A stretch of 64,000 nt of DNA from Micromonospora cathayae (GCF_028993575.1 NZ_CP118615.1:3286001-3350000); one strand, 5' to 3'; shown: positions 1 to 8,747, counted from the first letter of the stretch. Notes: generated from the letters alone by a model not told the origin. Made by a program: numbers and translations.

Positions 1-187
1 CCGAGCAGAAGAACCGGCCGGACACCTCGGTACCGTGGCCGACGATCTTGAGCTGGCAGTTCTCGCAGATCGGAGCGAGCTTGTGCACGGCGCACTCGAA
101 GGAGTCGAAGGTGTGCGTGTCACCGCTGACCGTCCGCACCTCGAACGCCATCCAGTAGTCGTTGCCGCAGACCTCACACGTCGCCAT
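1..187 (-). CDS. Prokaryotic metallothionein-like zinc protein (3' part outside window)
   Basis: The ATG lies on the minus strand at 187-185 and 62 codons are visible before the frame leaves the window. The visible part starts MATCEVCGNDY and carries CxxC pairs at C4/C7 and C41/C44, a single C32, H51 and a further C61. This spacing matches the small actinobacterial proteins annotated as prokaryotic metallothionein, which are usually about 70-80 residues and bind zinc. The exact role (metal buffering or a structural zinc ribbon) is not known. The gene is divergent from the glycogen-binding-fold protein at 318, with a 130 bp gap. Confidence 0.75.
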   Translation of the reverse strand, partial: MATCEVCGNDYWMAFEVRTVSGDTHTFDSFECAVHKLAPICENCQLKIVGHGTEVSGRFFCS

Positions 188-317
188 GCCCCCAGGGTGC
201 GGCACCGGACCGGGCGTCGGGGGCGGAACGGGCGAAAGCCACCCGGTCGGCGGCGCGTCGTCCCGGGCGTGTCGCGCGTTGGTCCGGGTGAGAGGCCCTG
301 ACCGGCGGAGGATCGGC

Positions 318-593
318 GTGATCAAACGCAGCAAGCTCTTCGGTAACCAGACCCGGGTCACCTTCTGCCTGCCCCGCGACGTCCCGCCCGGGACGGTGAG
401 CGTGGTCGGCTCGTTCAACGACTGGGAACCCGGCCGGCACGAACTGGTCGCCCGCCGCGACGGCACCCGTACCGTCACCGTGAAGCTGCCCCCGGGGGAG
501 TACCGCTTCCGGTACCTGGCCAGTGGCGGCGTGTGGCTGGACGACGAGCACGCCGACGCGCTCGACGAGCGGGGCGGCCTGCTGCTGATCTGA
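318..593 (+). CDS. Isoamylase early-set / CBM48-like glycogen-binding domain protein
   Basis: A 91-residue protein starting at GTG 318, chosen because GGAGGA at 307-312 sits 5 nt upstream. The sequence has the E-set fold signature of CBM48/AMPK-beta glycogen-binding modules: VSVVGSFNDWEPG around residues 33-45 and a C-terminal LPPGEYRFRYLASGGVWLDD. The conserved GxFNxW motif contributes to alpha-glucan binding in this family. It is a free-standing single domain, common in actinobacteria, with no catalytic part; the substrate or partner is unknown. Cytoplasmic, since no signal sequence is visible. Confidence 0.8.
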   Translation: MIKRSKLFGNQTRVTFCLPRDVPPGTVSVVGSFNDWEPGRHELVARRDGTRTVTVKLPPGEYRFRYLASGGVWLDDEHADALDERGGLLLI

Positions 594-613
594 ACCCGCC
601 GACCGGCCGTCCG

Positions 614-1018
614 CTACTTCGGTTCCAGGCGGAGGGAGACCGAGTTCACGCAGTGCCGGGTGTCCTTCGGGGTGAACCCCTCGCCGTGGAAGACGTGCCC
701 CAGGTGACTGTCGCAGCGCGCGCAGCGGATCTCCGTACGCCGCATGCCGAGGCTGGTGTCCTCGATCTCCTTCACCGCGCCGGGCAGCGCGTCGTCGAAG
801 CTCGGCCAACCGCAGTGCGAGTCGAACTTGGTGTCGCTGGAGAAGAGTTCCGCGCCACAGGCCCGGCAGTGGTAGACGCCGGCCGTCTTGGTGTCGACGT
901 ACTCACCGGTCCACGGGCGTTCGGTGCCGGCCTGGCGCAGCACCCGGAACTCCTCGGGGCTGAGCCGGACCCGCCACTCGTCGTCGGTGCGGGGCAGTTC
1001 GCTCTCGGAAAGACTCAC
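614..1018 (-). CDS. msrB: Peptide-methionine (R)-S-oxide reductase MsrB
   Basis: 134 residues, GTG start at 1018-1016. MsrB reduces the R-epimer of methionine sulfoxide in oxidised proteins. Seen directly: two zinc-binding CxxC pairs (C51/C54 in HCRAC, C99/C102 in CARC), SHCGWPSF around residues 67-74, and the catalytic C123 in RHCVNS. Length and motif order match a full MsrB. The product is cytoplasmic with no fused MsrA. It is transcribed away from the LigD-type polymerase gene, leaving a gap of about 47 bp that must hold both promoters. Confidence 0.93.
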   Translation of the reverse strand: MSLSESELPRTDDEWRVRLSPEEFRVLRQAGTERPWTGEYVDTKTAGVYHCRACGAELFSSDTKFDSHCGWPSFDDALPGAVKEIEDTSLGMRRTEIRCARCDSHLGHVFHGEGFTPKDTRHCVNSVSLRLEPK

Positions 1019-1065
1019 CCGTCAACGGTACGCCGGGTGTCACAGGTGTGGCATATGGTCGCGGA

Positions 1066-2085
1066 ATGGGTGGCACCAGCAGGGCGGTCGAGGTCGAGGT
1101 CGCCGGGCACACCGTCCGGCTGAGCAGCCCGGACCGGGTGATCTATCCGGGGCGGGGCTTCACCAAGGCCGACGTCTTCCACTACTACCTCGCCGTGGGT
1201 GACGGCATCATGCGGGCGCTGCGGCACCGCCCCACCACCCTGCAACGCTTCCCCGAGGGCATCGAGGGGGAGATGTTCTTCCAGAAGCGGGTGCCGGCCC
1301 GGGGCGTGCCGCCGTGGGTGGAGACCGCCCGGATCAACTTCCCGAGCGGGCGCAGCGCCGACGAGCTGTGCCCGGCCGACCTGGCCCACGTGGCCTGGGC
1401 CGCGCAGATGGGCACGATCGTGTTCCACCCGTGGCCGGTCCGCTCCGCCGACGTGGACCGGCCCGACGAGCTGCGCATCGACCTGGACCCGCAGCCCGGC
1501 ACCGACTTCGCCGACGCGGTGGTGGCTGCCGGCGAGGTCCGGGCGCTGCTCGACGAGCTGGGGGTGACCGGCTGGCCGAAGACCTCCGGCGGCCGGGGCG
1601 TGCACGTCTACCTGCGCATCCAGCCCCGCTGGACGTTCACCGAGGTGCGCCGGGCCACCATCGCGCTGGCCCGGGAGCTGGAACGCCGCCGCCCCGACCT
1701 GGTCACCACCGCCTGGTGGAAGGAGCAGCGCGGGGCGCACGTCTTCGTCGACTACAACCAGATGGCCCGGGACCGGACCATCGCCTGCGCGTACTCGTTA
1801 CGGGCCAACGCACGGGCCACCGTCTCCACCCCGGTTGACTGGGGTGAACTGCCCGACGTCGATCCGGACGACCTGCACCTGGGCAGCGTGCCGGCCCGGT
1901 TGGCCGAGCGCGGCGACCCGCACGCCGGCATCGACGACGCCCCGTGGGACATCACCCCGCTGCTGGAGTGGGCCGACCGGGACGACGCGGCCGGCTCGGG
2001 CGACCTGCCGTACCCGCCGGACCATCCGAAGATGCCCGGCGAACCGAAGCGGGTGCAGCCGTCGCGGGCCCGCCCGGACAGCTGA
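1066..2085 (+). CDS. Stand-alone LigD-type primase-polymerase domain (NHEJ)
   Basis: 339 residues from ATG 1066; an in-frame GTG at 1048 is also possible and neither has a strong ribosome site. The protein is a complete LigD polymerase domain of the archaeo-eukaryotic primase fold. The metal-binding pair is D139 and D141 in RIDLDPQPG, followed by the GxPxTSGxxGxH-like stretch WPKTSGGRGVHVY and the late DYNQMARDRTIACAYS motif. In bacterial end joining this domain fills gaps and adds ribonucleotides. No ligase or nuclease domain is attached; a separate ATP-dependent ligase lies at 7299-8399. Ku is not in the window. Confidence 0.9.
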   Translation: MGGTSRAVEVEVAGHTVRLSSPDRVIYPGRGFTKADVFHYYLAVGDGIMRALRHRPTTLQRFPEGIEGEMFFQKRVPARGVPPWVETARINFPSGRSADELCPADLAHVAWAAQMGTIVFHPWPVRSADVDRPDELRIDLDPQPGTDFADAVVAAGEVRALLDELGVTGWPKTSGGRGVHVYLRIQPRWTFTEVRRATIALARELERRRPDLVTTAWWKEQRGAHVFVDYNQMARDRTIACAYSLRANARATVSTPVDWGELPDVDPDDLHLGSVPARLAERGDPHAGIDDAPWDITPLLEWADRDDAAGSGDLPYPPDHPKMPGEPKRVQPSRARPDS

Positions 2086-2164
2086 GTTCGGATAATGGGA
2101 TTCCTGTCCCGCATTGAGGGACGGGACGGATAGGTTCGGGGCCCCGGAACGAGGAGGTCCCGCG

Positions 2165-2962
2165 ATGGCCGCCGGTCGCAACGTCTACACCCACGGACAC
2201 CACGAGACGGTGCTGCGCTCGCACCGCTGGCGCACCGCGGCGAACTCCGCCGGATACCTCCTGCCGTACCTCACCCCCGAGGCGACCCTGCTGGACGTCG
2301 GCTGCGGGCCGGGCACGATCACCGTCGACCTGGCCGACCGGGTCGCCCGGGTCACCGCCGTCGAGCCGACCGAGGAGGCGCTCGGGCTGGCCCGCGCCGA
2401 GGCCGGCGCGCGGGACGACATCGACTTCCGGGTCGCCGACGTGCACGCGCTGGACCTGCCCGACGCCACGTTCGACGTGGTGCACGCCCACCAGGTGCTC
2501 CAGCACGTCGCCGACCCGGTCCGGGCGCTGCGCGAGATGCGCCGGGTGTGCCGGCCCGGCGGGATCGTCGCCGCCCGGGACAGCGACTACGCGGCGTTCA
2601 CCTGGTTCCCCCGGGTGCCCGCGCTGGACGAGTGGCTCGCCCTGTACCAGCGGGCCGCCCGCGCCAACGGCGGCGAACCCGACGCCGGCCGACGGCTGCT
2701 GTCCTGGGCCCGGACCGCCGGCTTCACCGAGATCACCGCCACCGCGAGCACGTGGTGCTTCGCCGACGCCGAGGACCGGCAGTGGTGGGGCGGCATGTGG
2801 GCCGAGCGGATCCTGCACTCGGCCATGGCCGGGCAGGTGCTGACCGCCGGTCTGGCCACCCCGGCCGACCTGGCCCGGCTGTCGGACGGCTGGCGGGAGT
2901 GGGCCGCCGCCGACGACGGCTGGTTCGCCGTCCTGCACGGCGAGATCCTCTGCCGCGCCTGA
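2165..2962 (+). CDS. Class I SAM-dependent methyltransferase (UbiE/COQ5 type)
   Basis: 265 residues starting at ATG 2165, supported by GAGGAGG a few bases upstream. The Rossmann-fold SAM site is clear: LLDVGCGPGTITVDLA (motif I), an acidic residue in VTAVEPTEEAL, DVHALDLPDATFDVVHAHQVLQH (motifs II-III) and the R-PGGIVAARD post motif. The fold belongs to the Methyltransf_11/25 group. The substrate cannot be read from the sequence; the C-terminal part has an aromatic-rich W-F-P/WWGGMW region. It follows the LigD-type gene by 79 bp and is probably separately expressed. Confidence 0.85.
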   Translation: MAAGRNVYTHGHHETVLRSHRWRTAANSAGYLLPYLTPEATLLDVGCGPGTITVDLADRVARVTAVEPTEEALGLARAEAGARDDIDFRVADVHALDLPDATFDVVHAHQVLQHVADPVRALREMRRVCRPGGIVAARDSDYAAFTWFPRVPALDEWLALYQRAARANGGEPDAGRRLLSWARTAGFTEITATASTWCFADAEDRQWWGGMWAERILHSAMAGQVLTAGLATPADLARLSDGWREWAAADDGWFAVLHGEILCRA

Positions 2963-3084
2963 GCCGGGCCACCCGCCGCCGGATGCGCGCAGCCGTCCGG
3001 CCCGGCGGCGCGCGCCCCCCGGGTCCGGGCGGCCGGTGCCCGCGTACCCGTCGACCGGTGCCCCGGCTCAGGCACACTTGCCGC

Positions 3085-3528
3085 ATGACAGCGGAATCCG
3101 ACCGGGCCGTCCGGCGACTGGTGGGGGTCTACCACGCCGACGGCGGACTCCGGGGCGAACTGGCGTACCTGGTGGGGAAGGTGCGGGGCACCGCCGACTG
3201 CGCGCTCTGCGACACCACGCACGGCCGGCTCGGTCGGCGGCGGGAGTGGAAGGACCTGCTGCCCGAACTGGGCGTACCGGTGGACCTGGTGCACCTCAAC
3301 GAGCGCAGCCCGGCAGTCCGGGCGGCGAGCGAGGGGCGTACCCCCTGCGTGCTGGCGGTGACCGCCGACGGGCCGGAACTGCTGCTCGGCCCGGAGCAAC
3401 TCGCCGCCGTGCGGGGCGACGTGACCGGCTTCGCGGCGGCGCTGCGGGCGGCGGCCGACCGGGCCGGACTGGAGTGGAGCACGAGCCCTACCGCCCGGGA
3501 GGCCCCGGGCCGACCGGCGTCGCGCTGA
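3085..3528 (+). CDS. Conserved hypothetical protein with CALCDxTHG motif
   Basis: 147 residues from ATG 3085. I do not recognise a characterised function. The N-terminal half has RRLVGVYHADGGLRGELAYL followed by CALCDTTHG with a CxxC pair and a His two residues on, then RREWKDLL. Homologous actinobacterial proteins are sometimes labelled GTPase, but no P-loop is present. The CxxC-x3-H arrangement could bind a metal or be redox active; this is inference. The last 25 residues are low complexity and may extend beyond the conserved part. Confidence 0.7.
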   Translation: MTAESDRAVRRLVGVYHADGGLRGELAYLVGKVRGTADCALCDTTHGRLGRRREWKDLLPELGVPVDLVHLNERSPAVRAASEGRTPCVLAVTADGPELLLGPEQLAAVRGDVTGFAAALRAAADRAGLEWSTSPTAREAPGRPASR

Positions 3529-3551
3529 CCCCGCCGGCCCCCGACGTCGCG

Positions 3552-4466
3552 CTACCTGCCGGGCCGCCGCCCGTCGGGCAGCGCGCCGGCGGACGCGATC
3601 AGCACGCAACCGAGCAACGCCAGGGCGGTGCCTGCGCCGGGCCGCGCCCCCGACATGCCGGCCGCCTGCCGATACGGGTCGTTCGCCACGAAGTACCAGA
3701 TCGCCATGATCGAGCTGCCGCAGCCCAGTACGGTGGCGATCGTCCAGCCCCGGCTCGCCTCCCGCCACGGCCGGCGGGCCGCCCCGGTACGCAGCAACGA
3801 CGGCACCGCCAGCAGGGCACCGGCGAGCGCGAAGGGCAACGCCACGAAGACCAGGTCCAGGCTGCTGTCCACCTCGACCCGGTCCGGGTACTCCCGTCGC
3901 CACGACGGCAGGCCGACCGCGACGGCGACGGTGACCCACCCGGCCGCCAGCAGCGCGACGCCGACCCGTCGCCACCGCGACGACGGCAGCGGCGGCACCG
4001 CCCGCCGGACCGGGGCCGACCAGATGCCCGCCAGGCAGGCCAGCACCGCGCCGCCGGCCGGCAGCAGCGCCGGGCCGGGTTGGGTGGAAACCTGACCCCG
4101 GCCGGTACCGGCGGGGACGTCGAGGGTTCGCACCAGGAGGACGGCGATCATGCCGAGCAGGACGACGAGGACGACCGCCAGACCGGTGCCGGCCAGCCGG
4201 AGCCGCCGCTGGGTCCGTCCGGCCGCGAGGGCGACCGCCTCGGTCAGTACCAGCAGGGTGGTGGCTCCGACCAGCCATGGGCCGGCCACCGGGCCGACCG
4301 CCGCGATCTTCTGCTCCAGGGCGGCGACCACGACCGGATCGCCGCTGATCGTGCGCCACCGGGTGAACGCGGCCACGACCAGCAGGACGACCGCGAGGGT
4401 CAGCCAGGCCACCGACGGCACCCGTGCCGTCCACGCCGCCGGTGTCAGCCGTGCCCGCCGAACCAT
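3552..4466 (-). CDS. Polytopic integral membrane protein, unknown function
   Basis: 304 residues, start at 4466. About seven to eight hydrophobic segments are visible: VAWLTLAVVLLVVAAF near the N-terminus, PWLVGATTLLVLTEAVAL, AGTGLAVVLVVLLGMIAVLL, ALLPAGGAVLACLAGI, VGVALLAAGWVTVAVAV, LDLVFVALPFALAGALLAV, and two near the C-terminus. There is no signal peptidase site and no recognisable catalytic or transport motif. It converges on the 3085 gene with a 23 bp gap, and the next gene upstream on the same strand is a GNAT 63 bp away. Function unassigned. Confidence 0.7.
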   Translation of the reverse strand: MVRRARLTPAAWTARVPSVAWLTLAVVLLVVAAFTRWRTISGDPVVVAALEQKIAAVGPVAGPWLVGATTLLVLTEAVALAAGRTQRRLRLAGTGLAVVLVVLLGMIAVLLVRTLDVPAGTGRGQVSTQPGPALLPAGGAVLACLAGIWSAPVRRAVPPLPSSRWRRVGVALLAAGWVTVAVAVGLPSWRREYPDRVEVDSSLDLVFVALPFALAGALLAVPSLLRTGAARRPWREASRGWTIATVLGCGSSIMAIWYFVANDPYRQAAGMSGARPGAGTALALLGCVLIASAGALPDGRRPGR

Positions 4467-4529
4467 GGCGGTGAATCTAGCCGAGCACCGCCCCGGGTGG
4501 GGGAGTGCCGCCCGGCGGCGGAGAACCGC

Positions 4530-5156
4530 TCAGAGCGCCAGTTTCATGCCCTCGTGGCTGGCCGTGAACCCGAGCCCGAGGTAGAACCGCTGCGCGTCCG
4601 TCCGGCGCTTGTCGGTGGTGAGCTGCACCAGGCCACAGCCGCGCCCCCTGGCCTGGTCGATCGCCCAGGTCAGCATGGCCCGGCCGACGCCCGCGCCACG
4701 CCGGTCCGAGCGGACCCGGACCGCCTCGATCAGGGACCGCTCCGTGCCGTGCCGCCCCAACCCCGGGATGTAGGTGATCTGGAGACAACCGATCACCTCG
4801 CCGTCCTGTTCGGCGACGACGAGCTGGTTGCGCGGGTCGGCGTCGATGTCGGCGAAGGCCCGCTGGTACGCCTCGTCGACCACCGTGTCACCGGCTGTCG
4901 TGTCGGCTGTCGTGTCGTCGACCGCCGCGACCTCACGGGAACGCCCGAGGACGTCGTCGGCGAGCAGGGCCACGATGGCGGCCAGATCCCCCCGGACCGC
5001 CGTCCGGCAGTGCACCCCGCCCCGGAGCGTCGGGGACGGGAGGTGTACATCGGCCGGCGCCGCCGTGGCCGAGGGCTGCGGGCTGGCCGGGGGCTGCGGA
5101 TCGGCCGAGGGCTGCGGGCCGGCCGGGACCGCCGTCCGGAGGGGCGCGTCGGACAT
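4530..5156 (-). CDS. GNAT family N-acetyltransferase
   Basis: 208 residues from ATG 5156; an earlier in-frame ATG at 5231 would overlap the divergent channel gene and is less likely. After a Pro/Ala/Gln-rich N-terminal stretch (ADPQPPASPQ type, about 30 residues) comes a standard GNAT fold: VHCRTAVRGDLAAIVALLADD, the V-x-E beta strand in NQLVVAEQDGEVIGCLQI, acetyl-CoA loop RSDRRGAGVGRAML, and C-terminal AQRFYLGLGF. The acceptor substrate is unknown. Family members acetylate amines of small molecules or proteins. Confidence 0.87.
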   Translation of the reverse strand: MSDAPLRTAVPAGPQPSADPQPPASPQPSATAAPADVHLPSPTLRGGVHCRTAVRGDLAAIVALLADDVLGRSREVAAVDDTTADTTAGDTVVDEAYQRAFADIDADPRNQLVVAEQDGEVIGCLQITYIPGLGRHGTERSLIEAVRVRSDRRGAGVGRAMLTWAIDQARGRGCGLVQLTTDKRRTDAQRFYLGLGFTASHEGMKLAL

Positions 5157-5229
5157 GCCGTCGATGATGCCCGACCGAACAGCCGAACCGGCTGGCGGGG
5201 GGCGCCGCACAGGAGCAGCATGATGCGGC

Positions 5230-5742
5230 ATGGACCTCCTGCTGCTGCCGTTCCGGCTGGTCTACCGGGGGTTGGTCTGGTTCGCCAACTCCCCCCGCAC
5301 CCTGATGATCTCGTACCTGCTGATGATCGTGGTGGCCGGCGTGATCTACAGCCACGTCGAACGCAAGAACCCCGCCGACTCGGTGTGGTGGGCGGTGGTC
5401 ACCGCCTCCACCGTCGGCTACGGCGACATCTCGCCGACCACCTGGCAGGGCCGCACCCTCGCCGCCCTGCTCATCTCGACCATGGTGCTGCTGGTCATCC
5501 CGCTGATCACCGCCCACTTCGCCAGCCGGCTCATCGTCGACGACGACGCGTTCGAACACGAGGAGCAGGAGGAGCTGAAGGCCGACGTGCGCCGGATGCG
5601 GGCGCTGCTCGAGGAACTCGCCACCCGGCACGGTATCGAGCTGCCGGAGCCACCGGCCATCGTCAAGGTCAACGCGCCGGGCAGCGCAGCCCCTCCCGGG
5701 GCACCGTCAGGTCGAGCAGGTAGGCGTCGACCGCGTTGGTGA
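5230..5742 (+). CDS. Two-transmembrane potassium channel
   Basis: 170 residues from ATG 5230. One N-terminal helix (LMISYLLMIVVAGVIYS), a pore helix SVWWAVVTAS, the K+ selectivity filter TVGYGD at residues 61-66, and a second helix (LAALLISTMVLLVIPLI). The C-terminus is a charged cytoplasmic coiled coil (EHEEQEELKADVRRMRALLEEL). This is the KcsA/Ion_trans_2 topology, expected to work as a tetramer. The last 25 codons overlap the 3' end of the convergent hydrolase gene by 74 bp, and the Arg-rich C-terminal tail is encoded there. Confidence 0.9.
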   Translation: MDLLLLPFRLVYRGLVWFANSPRTLMISYLLMIVVAGVIYSHVERKNPADSVWWAVVTASTVGYGDISPTTWQGRTLAALLISTMVLLVIPLITAHFASRLIVDDDAFEHEEQEELKADVRRMRALLEELATRHGIELPEPPAIVKVNAPGSAAPPGAPSGRAGRRRPRW

Positions 5743-7267
5743 CGCAGGCGGTCTGCGGGTACGCGGTGTGCCCCTCGCCGTCCCAGGTCAGCACCCGTCC
5801 CACCCCGAGCATCTCGGCCAGCGCCGGGGTCTGCTCGTACGGGGTGGCCGGGTCGCCGGTGGTGCCCACCACCAGGATCGGCGGCGCGCCGTCCGCCTTC
5901 CCGGTCGGGTACGGGTCGGGGCGGCCGGGCCATTCCAGGCAGGTCAGCATGCCCACCGCCAGGGCCGGCCCGAACAGCGGGTACGCGGCACGCCACTGCC
6001 CCTGCAACTCGCGGATCCGTTGCCGGCTGGGCTTCTCGTCCTCGTCGGCGCAGTTGACGGCCAGATTGGCGTCGAAGAGATTGGAGTACGTGCCGTCCGG
6101 GTTCCGCCCGGCGTACGCGTCGGCGAGCCGGAACACGTCGGCCGGATCGCCGCCGTCCAGCTTCTCGATCGCCCGGGCCAGTTCCTGCCAGCCCTGCTCC
6201 GTGTAGAGCGACGAGATGACCGCGTAGAACACCCAGCCGGAGGTGGCCCGCCGGCCGTCCGTGCCCTCGACCGGGGAGACCCGGGCCTTGTCGATCGCCG
6301 AGGTCACCGCGCCCCGGGCGTCCGGGGCCAACGGGCAACGGTCGGCGTTGCCCGCGCACCACCGGACGAAGTTGTCGAAGGCCCGCTCGAACCCCTTCGC
6401 CTGGCTCTCCGAGGCGGCCACCACCCCCTGCCGGGGATCCACCGCGCCGTCGAACACCAGCGCCCGGACCCGCTGCGGGTACAGCTGCGCGTAGACCGCG
6501 CCCAGCAGGGTGCCGTAGGAGTACCCCAGGTAGGTCAGCTTCTGGTCGCCGACGGCGGCCCGGACCGCGTCGAGATCCCGGGCGGCCTGCTCGGTGCCGT
6601 AGAGCGGCAACTGGTCGCCGTACCGCTGCCCGCAGCCCTGACCGATCCGCTGGTTGAGCGCGACCAGGCCGTCGAACTGCGCGGCCGACTCCGGGTCCGG
6701 GTCGTACCCGAAACTGGCGTCCAGGTCGGCGTCGGAGACGCACTCGACCGGGCTGGACCGGGACACCCCACGCGGGTCGAAGCCGACGATGTCGAACCGC
6801 TCGGTCACCGTGCCGGGCAGCCCGCCGAACGCCGGACCGAACGACAGGTAGACGGCGGTGTCGACGCCGGAGCCGCCCGGCCCGCCCGGATTGACCACCA
6901 GCGACCCGATCCGGTCCCGCTGCTTGGTGGACCGGGCCCGCAGCAGCGCGATCTCGAAGGTCCCGCCGCTGCCCGGACCGGCCGTCGCGGCCGTCCCGCT
7001 GGCGCTCCACCGCCGGGGTACGGAGATCCGCGCGCATTCGTACCGCATGTCCGGCGCGGCCCGGCCGGCCACCTCGTCGGCGACCTCCGGGCAGGCCCGC
7101 CACCGCGGCGCGGCGCCCGGCGCGGCGGCCGACGGTTCGCCCTCGACCTCGGCGCGGGGCGCGAACGCCGGCACCGTGCACCCGGCGACGACCAGGGCCG
7201 ACGCCACCAACCCGGCCAGCGTGCGCCGGATCCGGCGGGGACGGGACGGGTCGGGGATACGGCTCAC
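5669..7267 (-). CDS. Secreted lipoprotein alpha/beta hydrolase, S33 tripeptidyl aminopeptidase type
   Basis: 532 residues. GTG 7267 is chosen because GGAGGG lies 6 nt upstream and a lipoprotein signal follows at once: RRIRRTLAGLVASALVVAGC, with lipobox VAGC. The mature enzyme has the oxyanion region NPGGPGGSG, the nucleophile elbow GYSYG with S250, a late Asp region (LVVGTTGDPATPYEQ) and the C-terminal GHTAY histidine, as in the TAP-like actinobacterial exopeptidases. These cleave peptides from free N-termini outside the cell. It is convergent with the K+ channel gene. Confidence 0.88.
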   Translation of the reverse strand: MSRIPDPSRPRRIRRTLAGLVASALVVAGCTVPAFAPRAEVEGEPSAAAPGAAPRWRACPEVADEVAGRAAPDMRYECARISVPRRWSASGTAATAGPGSGGTFEIALLRARSTKQRDRIGSLVVNPGGPGGSGVDTAVYLSFGPAFGGLPGTVTERFDIVGFDPRGVSRSSPVECVSDADLDASFGYDPDPESAAQFDGLVALNQRIGQGCGQRYGDQLPLYGTEQAARDLDAVRAAVGDQKLTYLGYSYGTLLGAVYAQLYPQRVRALVFDGAVDPRQGVVAASESQAKGFERAFDNFVRWCAGNADRCPLAPDARGAVTSAIDKARVSPVEGTDGRRATSGWVFYAVISSLYTEQGWQELARAIEKLDGGDPADVFRLADAYAGRNPDGTYSNLFDANLAVNCADEDEKPSRQRIRELQGQWRAAYPLFGPALAVGMLTCLEWPGRPDPYPTGKADGAPPILVVGTTGDPATPYEQTPALAEMLGVGRVLTWDGEGHTAYPQTACVTNAVDAYLLDLTVPREGLRCPAR

Positions 7268-7298
7268 GGACTGCCCTCCATGATCGTTCTGTGGCCGG

Positions 7299-8399
7299 TC
7301 AGGCCGGCCCGGCGGCGGGGACCGGGTCACCCCGGAGCACCTGGTCGACGTCGAAGCGGACCGGCCGTTCCAACTGGTCGTACCCGCAGGAGCGCGGGTC
7401 GCGGTCGGGCCGCCAGCGGACGAACTGGGCGGTGTGCCGGAACCGGTCGCCCTCCATGGCGTCGTAGCCCACCTCGACCACCAGCTCCGGGCGCAGTGGC
7501 ACCCACTCGAGGTTCTTGCCGCCGGTCCACCGGCTGACCCCGCCGGGGATGCGCTGGCCGCGCTCGTGGTCACCGTGCACCCACGGGTGCCCGGCGTCGA
7601 CGTCCCGGTACGGCTCCAGCTCGGTCAGCAGCTCCGCCCGGCGGGCCATGGTGAACGAGGCGCACACCCCGACGTGGTGCAGCGTGCCGGCGTCGTCGTA
7701 CAGGCCGAGCAGCAGCGAGCCGACCACCGGGCCGGACTTGTGCCAGCGGAACCCGGCCACCACCGCGTCGGCCGTCCGGGCGTGCTTGACCTTGAACATC
7801 GACCGCTTGCCCGGCTCGTACGGCAGGTCGGCCGGCTTGGCGATCAACCCGTCCAGCCCGGCCCCCTCGAAGACGTCGAACCAGCGGCGCGCGGTGTCCA
7901 GGTCGGTGGTGACCGGCGTGACGTGCACCGGCGGGCGCACCCCGGCCAGCGCCGCCTCCAGCCGGGCCCGGCGCTGCGGGTACGGCTGGTCGAGCAGCTC
8001 CTCGTCGCCGATCGCCAGCAGGTCGAAGGCGACGAAGTCGGCCGGGGTGGTCTCGGCGAGCAGCCGGACCCGGGAGGCGGCCGGGTGGATCCGCTGGGCG
8101 AGCAGCTCGAAGTCGAGCCGGGGTTTCCCGTCGGGGCCGTCGCGCCGGATCACCACCAGCTCGCCGTCGACCGCGCAGCGCTCCGGCAACTGGCGGCGGG
8201 CCTGCTCGATGACCTCGGGGAAGTACCGGGTGAGCGTCTTGCCGCCCCGGCTGGCCAGCTCCACCTCGGCGCCGTCGCGCAGGACGATGCAGCGGAACCC
8301 GTCCCACTTCGGCTCGTACGTCATGCCGTCGGCGGTGGGGATCCGGGCCACGCTCTTGGCCAGCATCGGCTCGACCGGGGGATTCAGCGGCAGCTCCAC
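7299..8399 (-). CDS. ATP-dependent DNA ligase (LigC/LigD-ligase type)
   Basis: 366 residues from GTG 8399, where the family N-terminus (M/V)ELPLNPPVEPMLAK begins; longer in-frame starts exist upstream but add non-conserved sequence. The nucleotidyltransferase lysine is K31 in EPKWDGFR. Other ligase motifs follow: ELASRGGKTLTRYFPEV, CAVDGELVV, FVAFDLLAI, GLIAKPADLPYEPGKR and MFKVKHARTADAVVAGFRW, then an OB-fold domain. No polymerase or nuclease domain is attached. It may partner the stand-alone polymerase at 1066-2085 in end joining; that link is inferred. Confidence 0.9.
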   Translation of the reverse strand: MELPLNPPVEPMLAKSVARIPTADGMTYEPKWDGFRCIVLRDGAEVELASRGGKTLTRYFPEVIEQARRQLPERCAVDGELVVIRRDGPDGKPRLDFELLAQRIHPAASRVRLLAETTPADFVAFDLLAIGDEELLDQPYPQRRARLEAALAGVRPPVHVTPVTTDLDTARRWFDVFEGAGLDGLIAKPADLPYEPGKRSMFKVKHARTADAVVAGFRWHKSGPVVGSLLLGLYDDAGTLHHVGVCASFTMARRAELLTELEPYRDVDAGHPWVHGDHERGQRIPGGVSRWTGGKNLEWVPLRPELVVEVGYDAMEGDRFRHTAQFVRWRPDRDPRSCGYDQLERPVRFDVDQVLRGDPVPAAGPA

Positions 8400-8534
8400 G
8401 GCGACAGTCAACCAGACGGGACCGACAACGGTGAGGCACATCACCGGTGCGTAGCGTGCCCACCTGTCCCGGTCGGTCCCGGTCGTCCCTGCTGACCGAT
8501 CGGCGTAACCGCAGGTCAGAGCTACCGTCGCCGG

Positions 8535-8747
8535 GTGCGTGAGTGGGTCTGCGGCTGCTGCGGTCGCTGGCGGGTCAGCGTGGAGCTGATCCGGGGCCGG
8601 TACCGGTACCGGCTGGTGCACCGGTACCGGCCGGAGTTCGGCGGCGGCAAGGACGTGCTCGGCGAGGTCGGTTCGGTGCCCGAACTGGCCGACCTGCTGG
8701 CCCGGCTCAGCCCGCTGACCCTGGCCGACCTGCGCGAAGCCGACTGA
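8535..8747 (+). CDS. Small conserved hypothetical protein with WVCGCCGRW motif
   Basis: 70 residues from GTG 8535. The N-terminus MREWVCGCCGRWRV has C6, C8 and C9, which suggests metal binding, followed by a basic tyrosine-rich strand region (GRYRYRLVHRYR) and a Leu-rich C-terminal helix (VPELADLLARLSPLTLADL). I do not recognise a family with known function. The last 20 bases of coding sequence are repeated 56 bp downstream. It is divergent from the ligase gene. Confidence 0.6.
   Translation: MREWVCGCCGRWRVSVELIRGRYRYRLVHRYRPEFGGGKDVLGEVGSVPELADLLARLSPLTLADLREAD

Noticed and set aside
3036..5723. An 895-codon open frame on the plus strand
   Set aside because: It runs antisense to the membrane protein and GNAT genes and through the channel in the wrong frame; its translation is low complexity Arg/Pro/Gly and has no domain.
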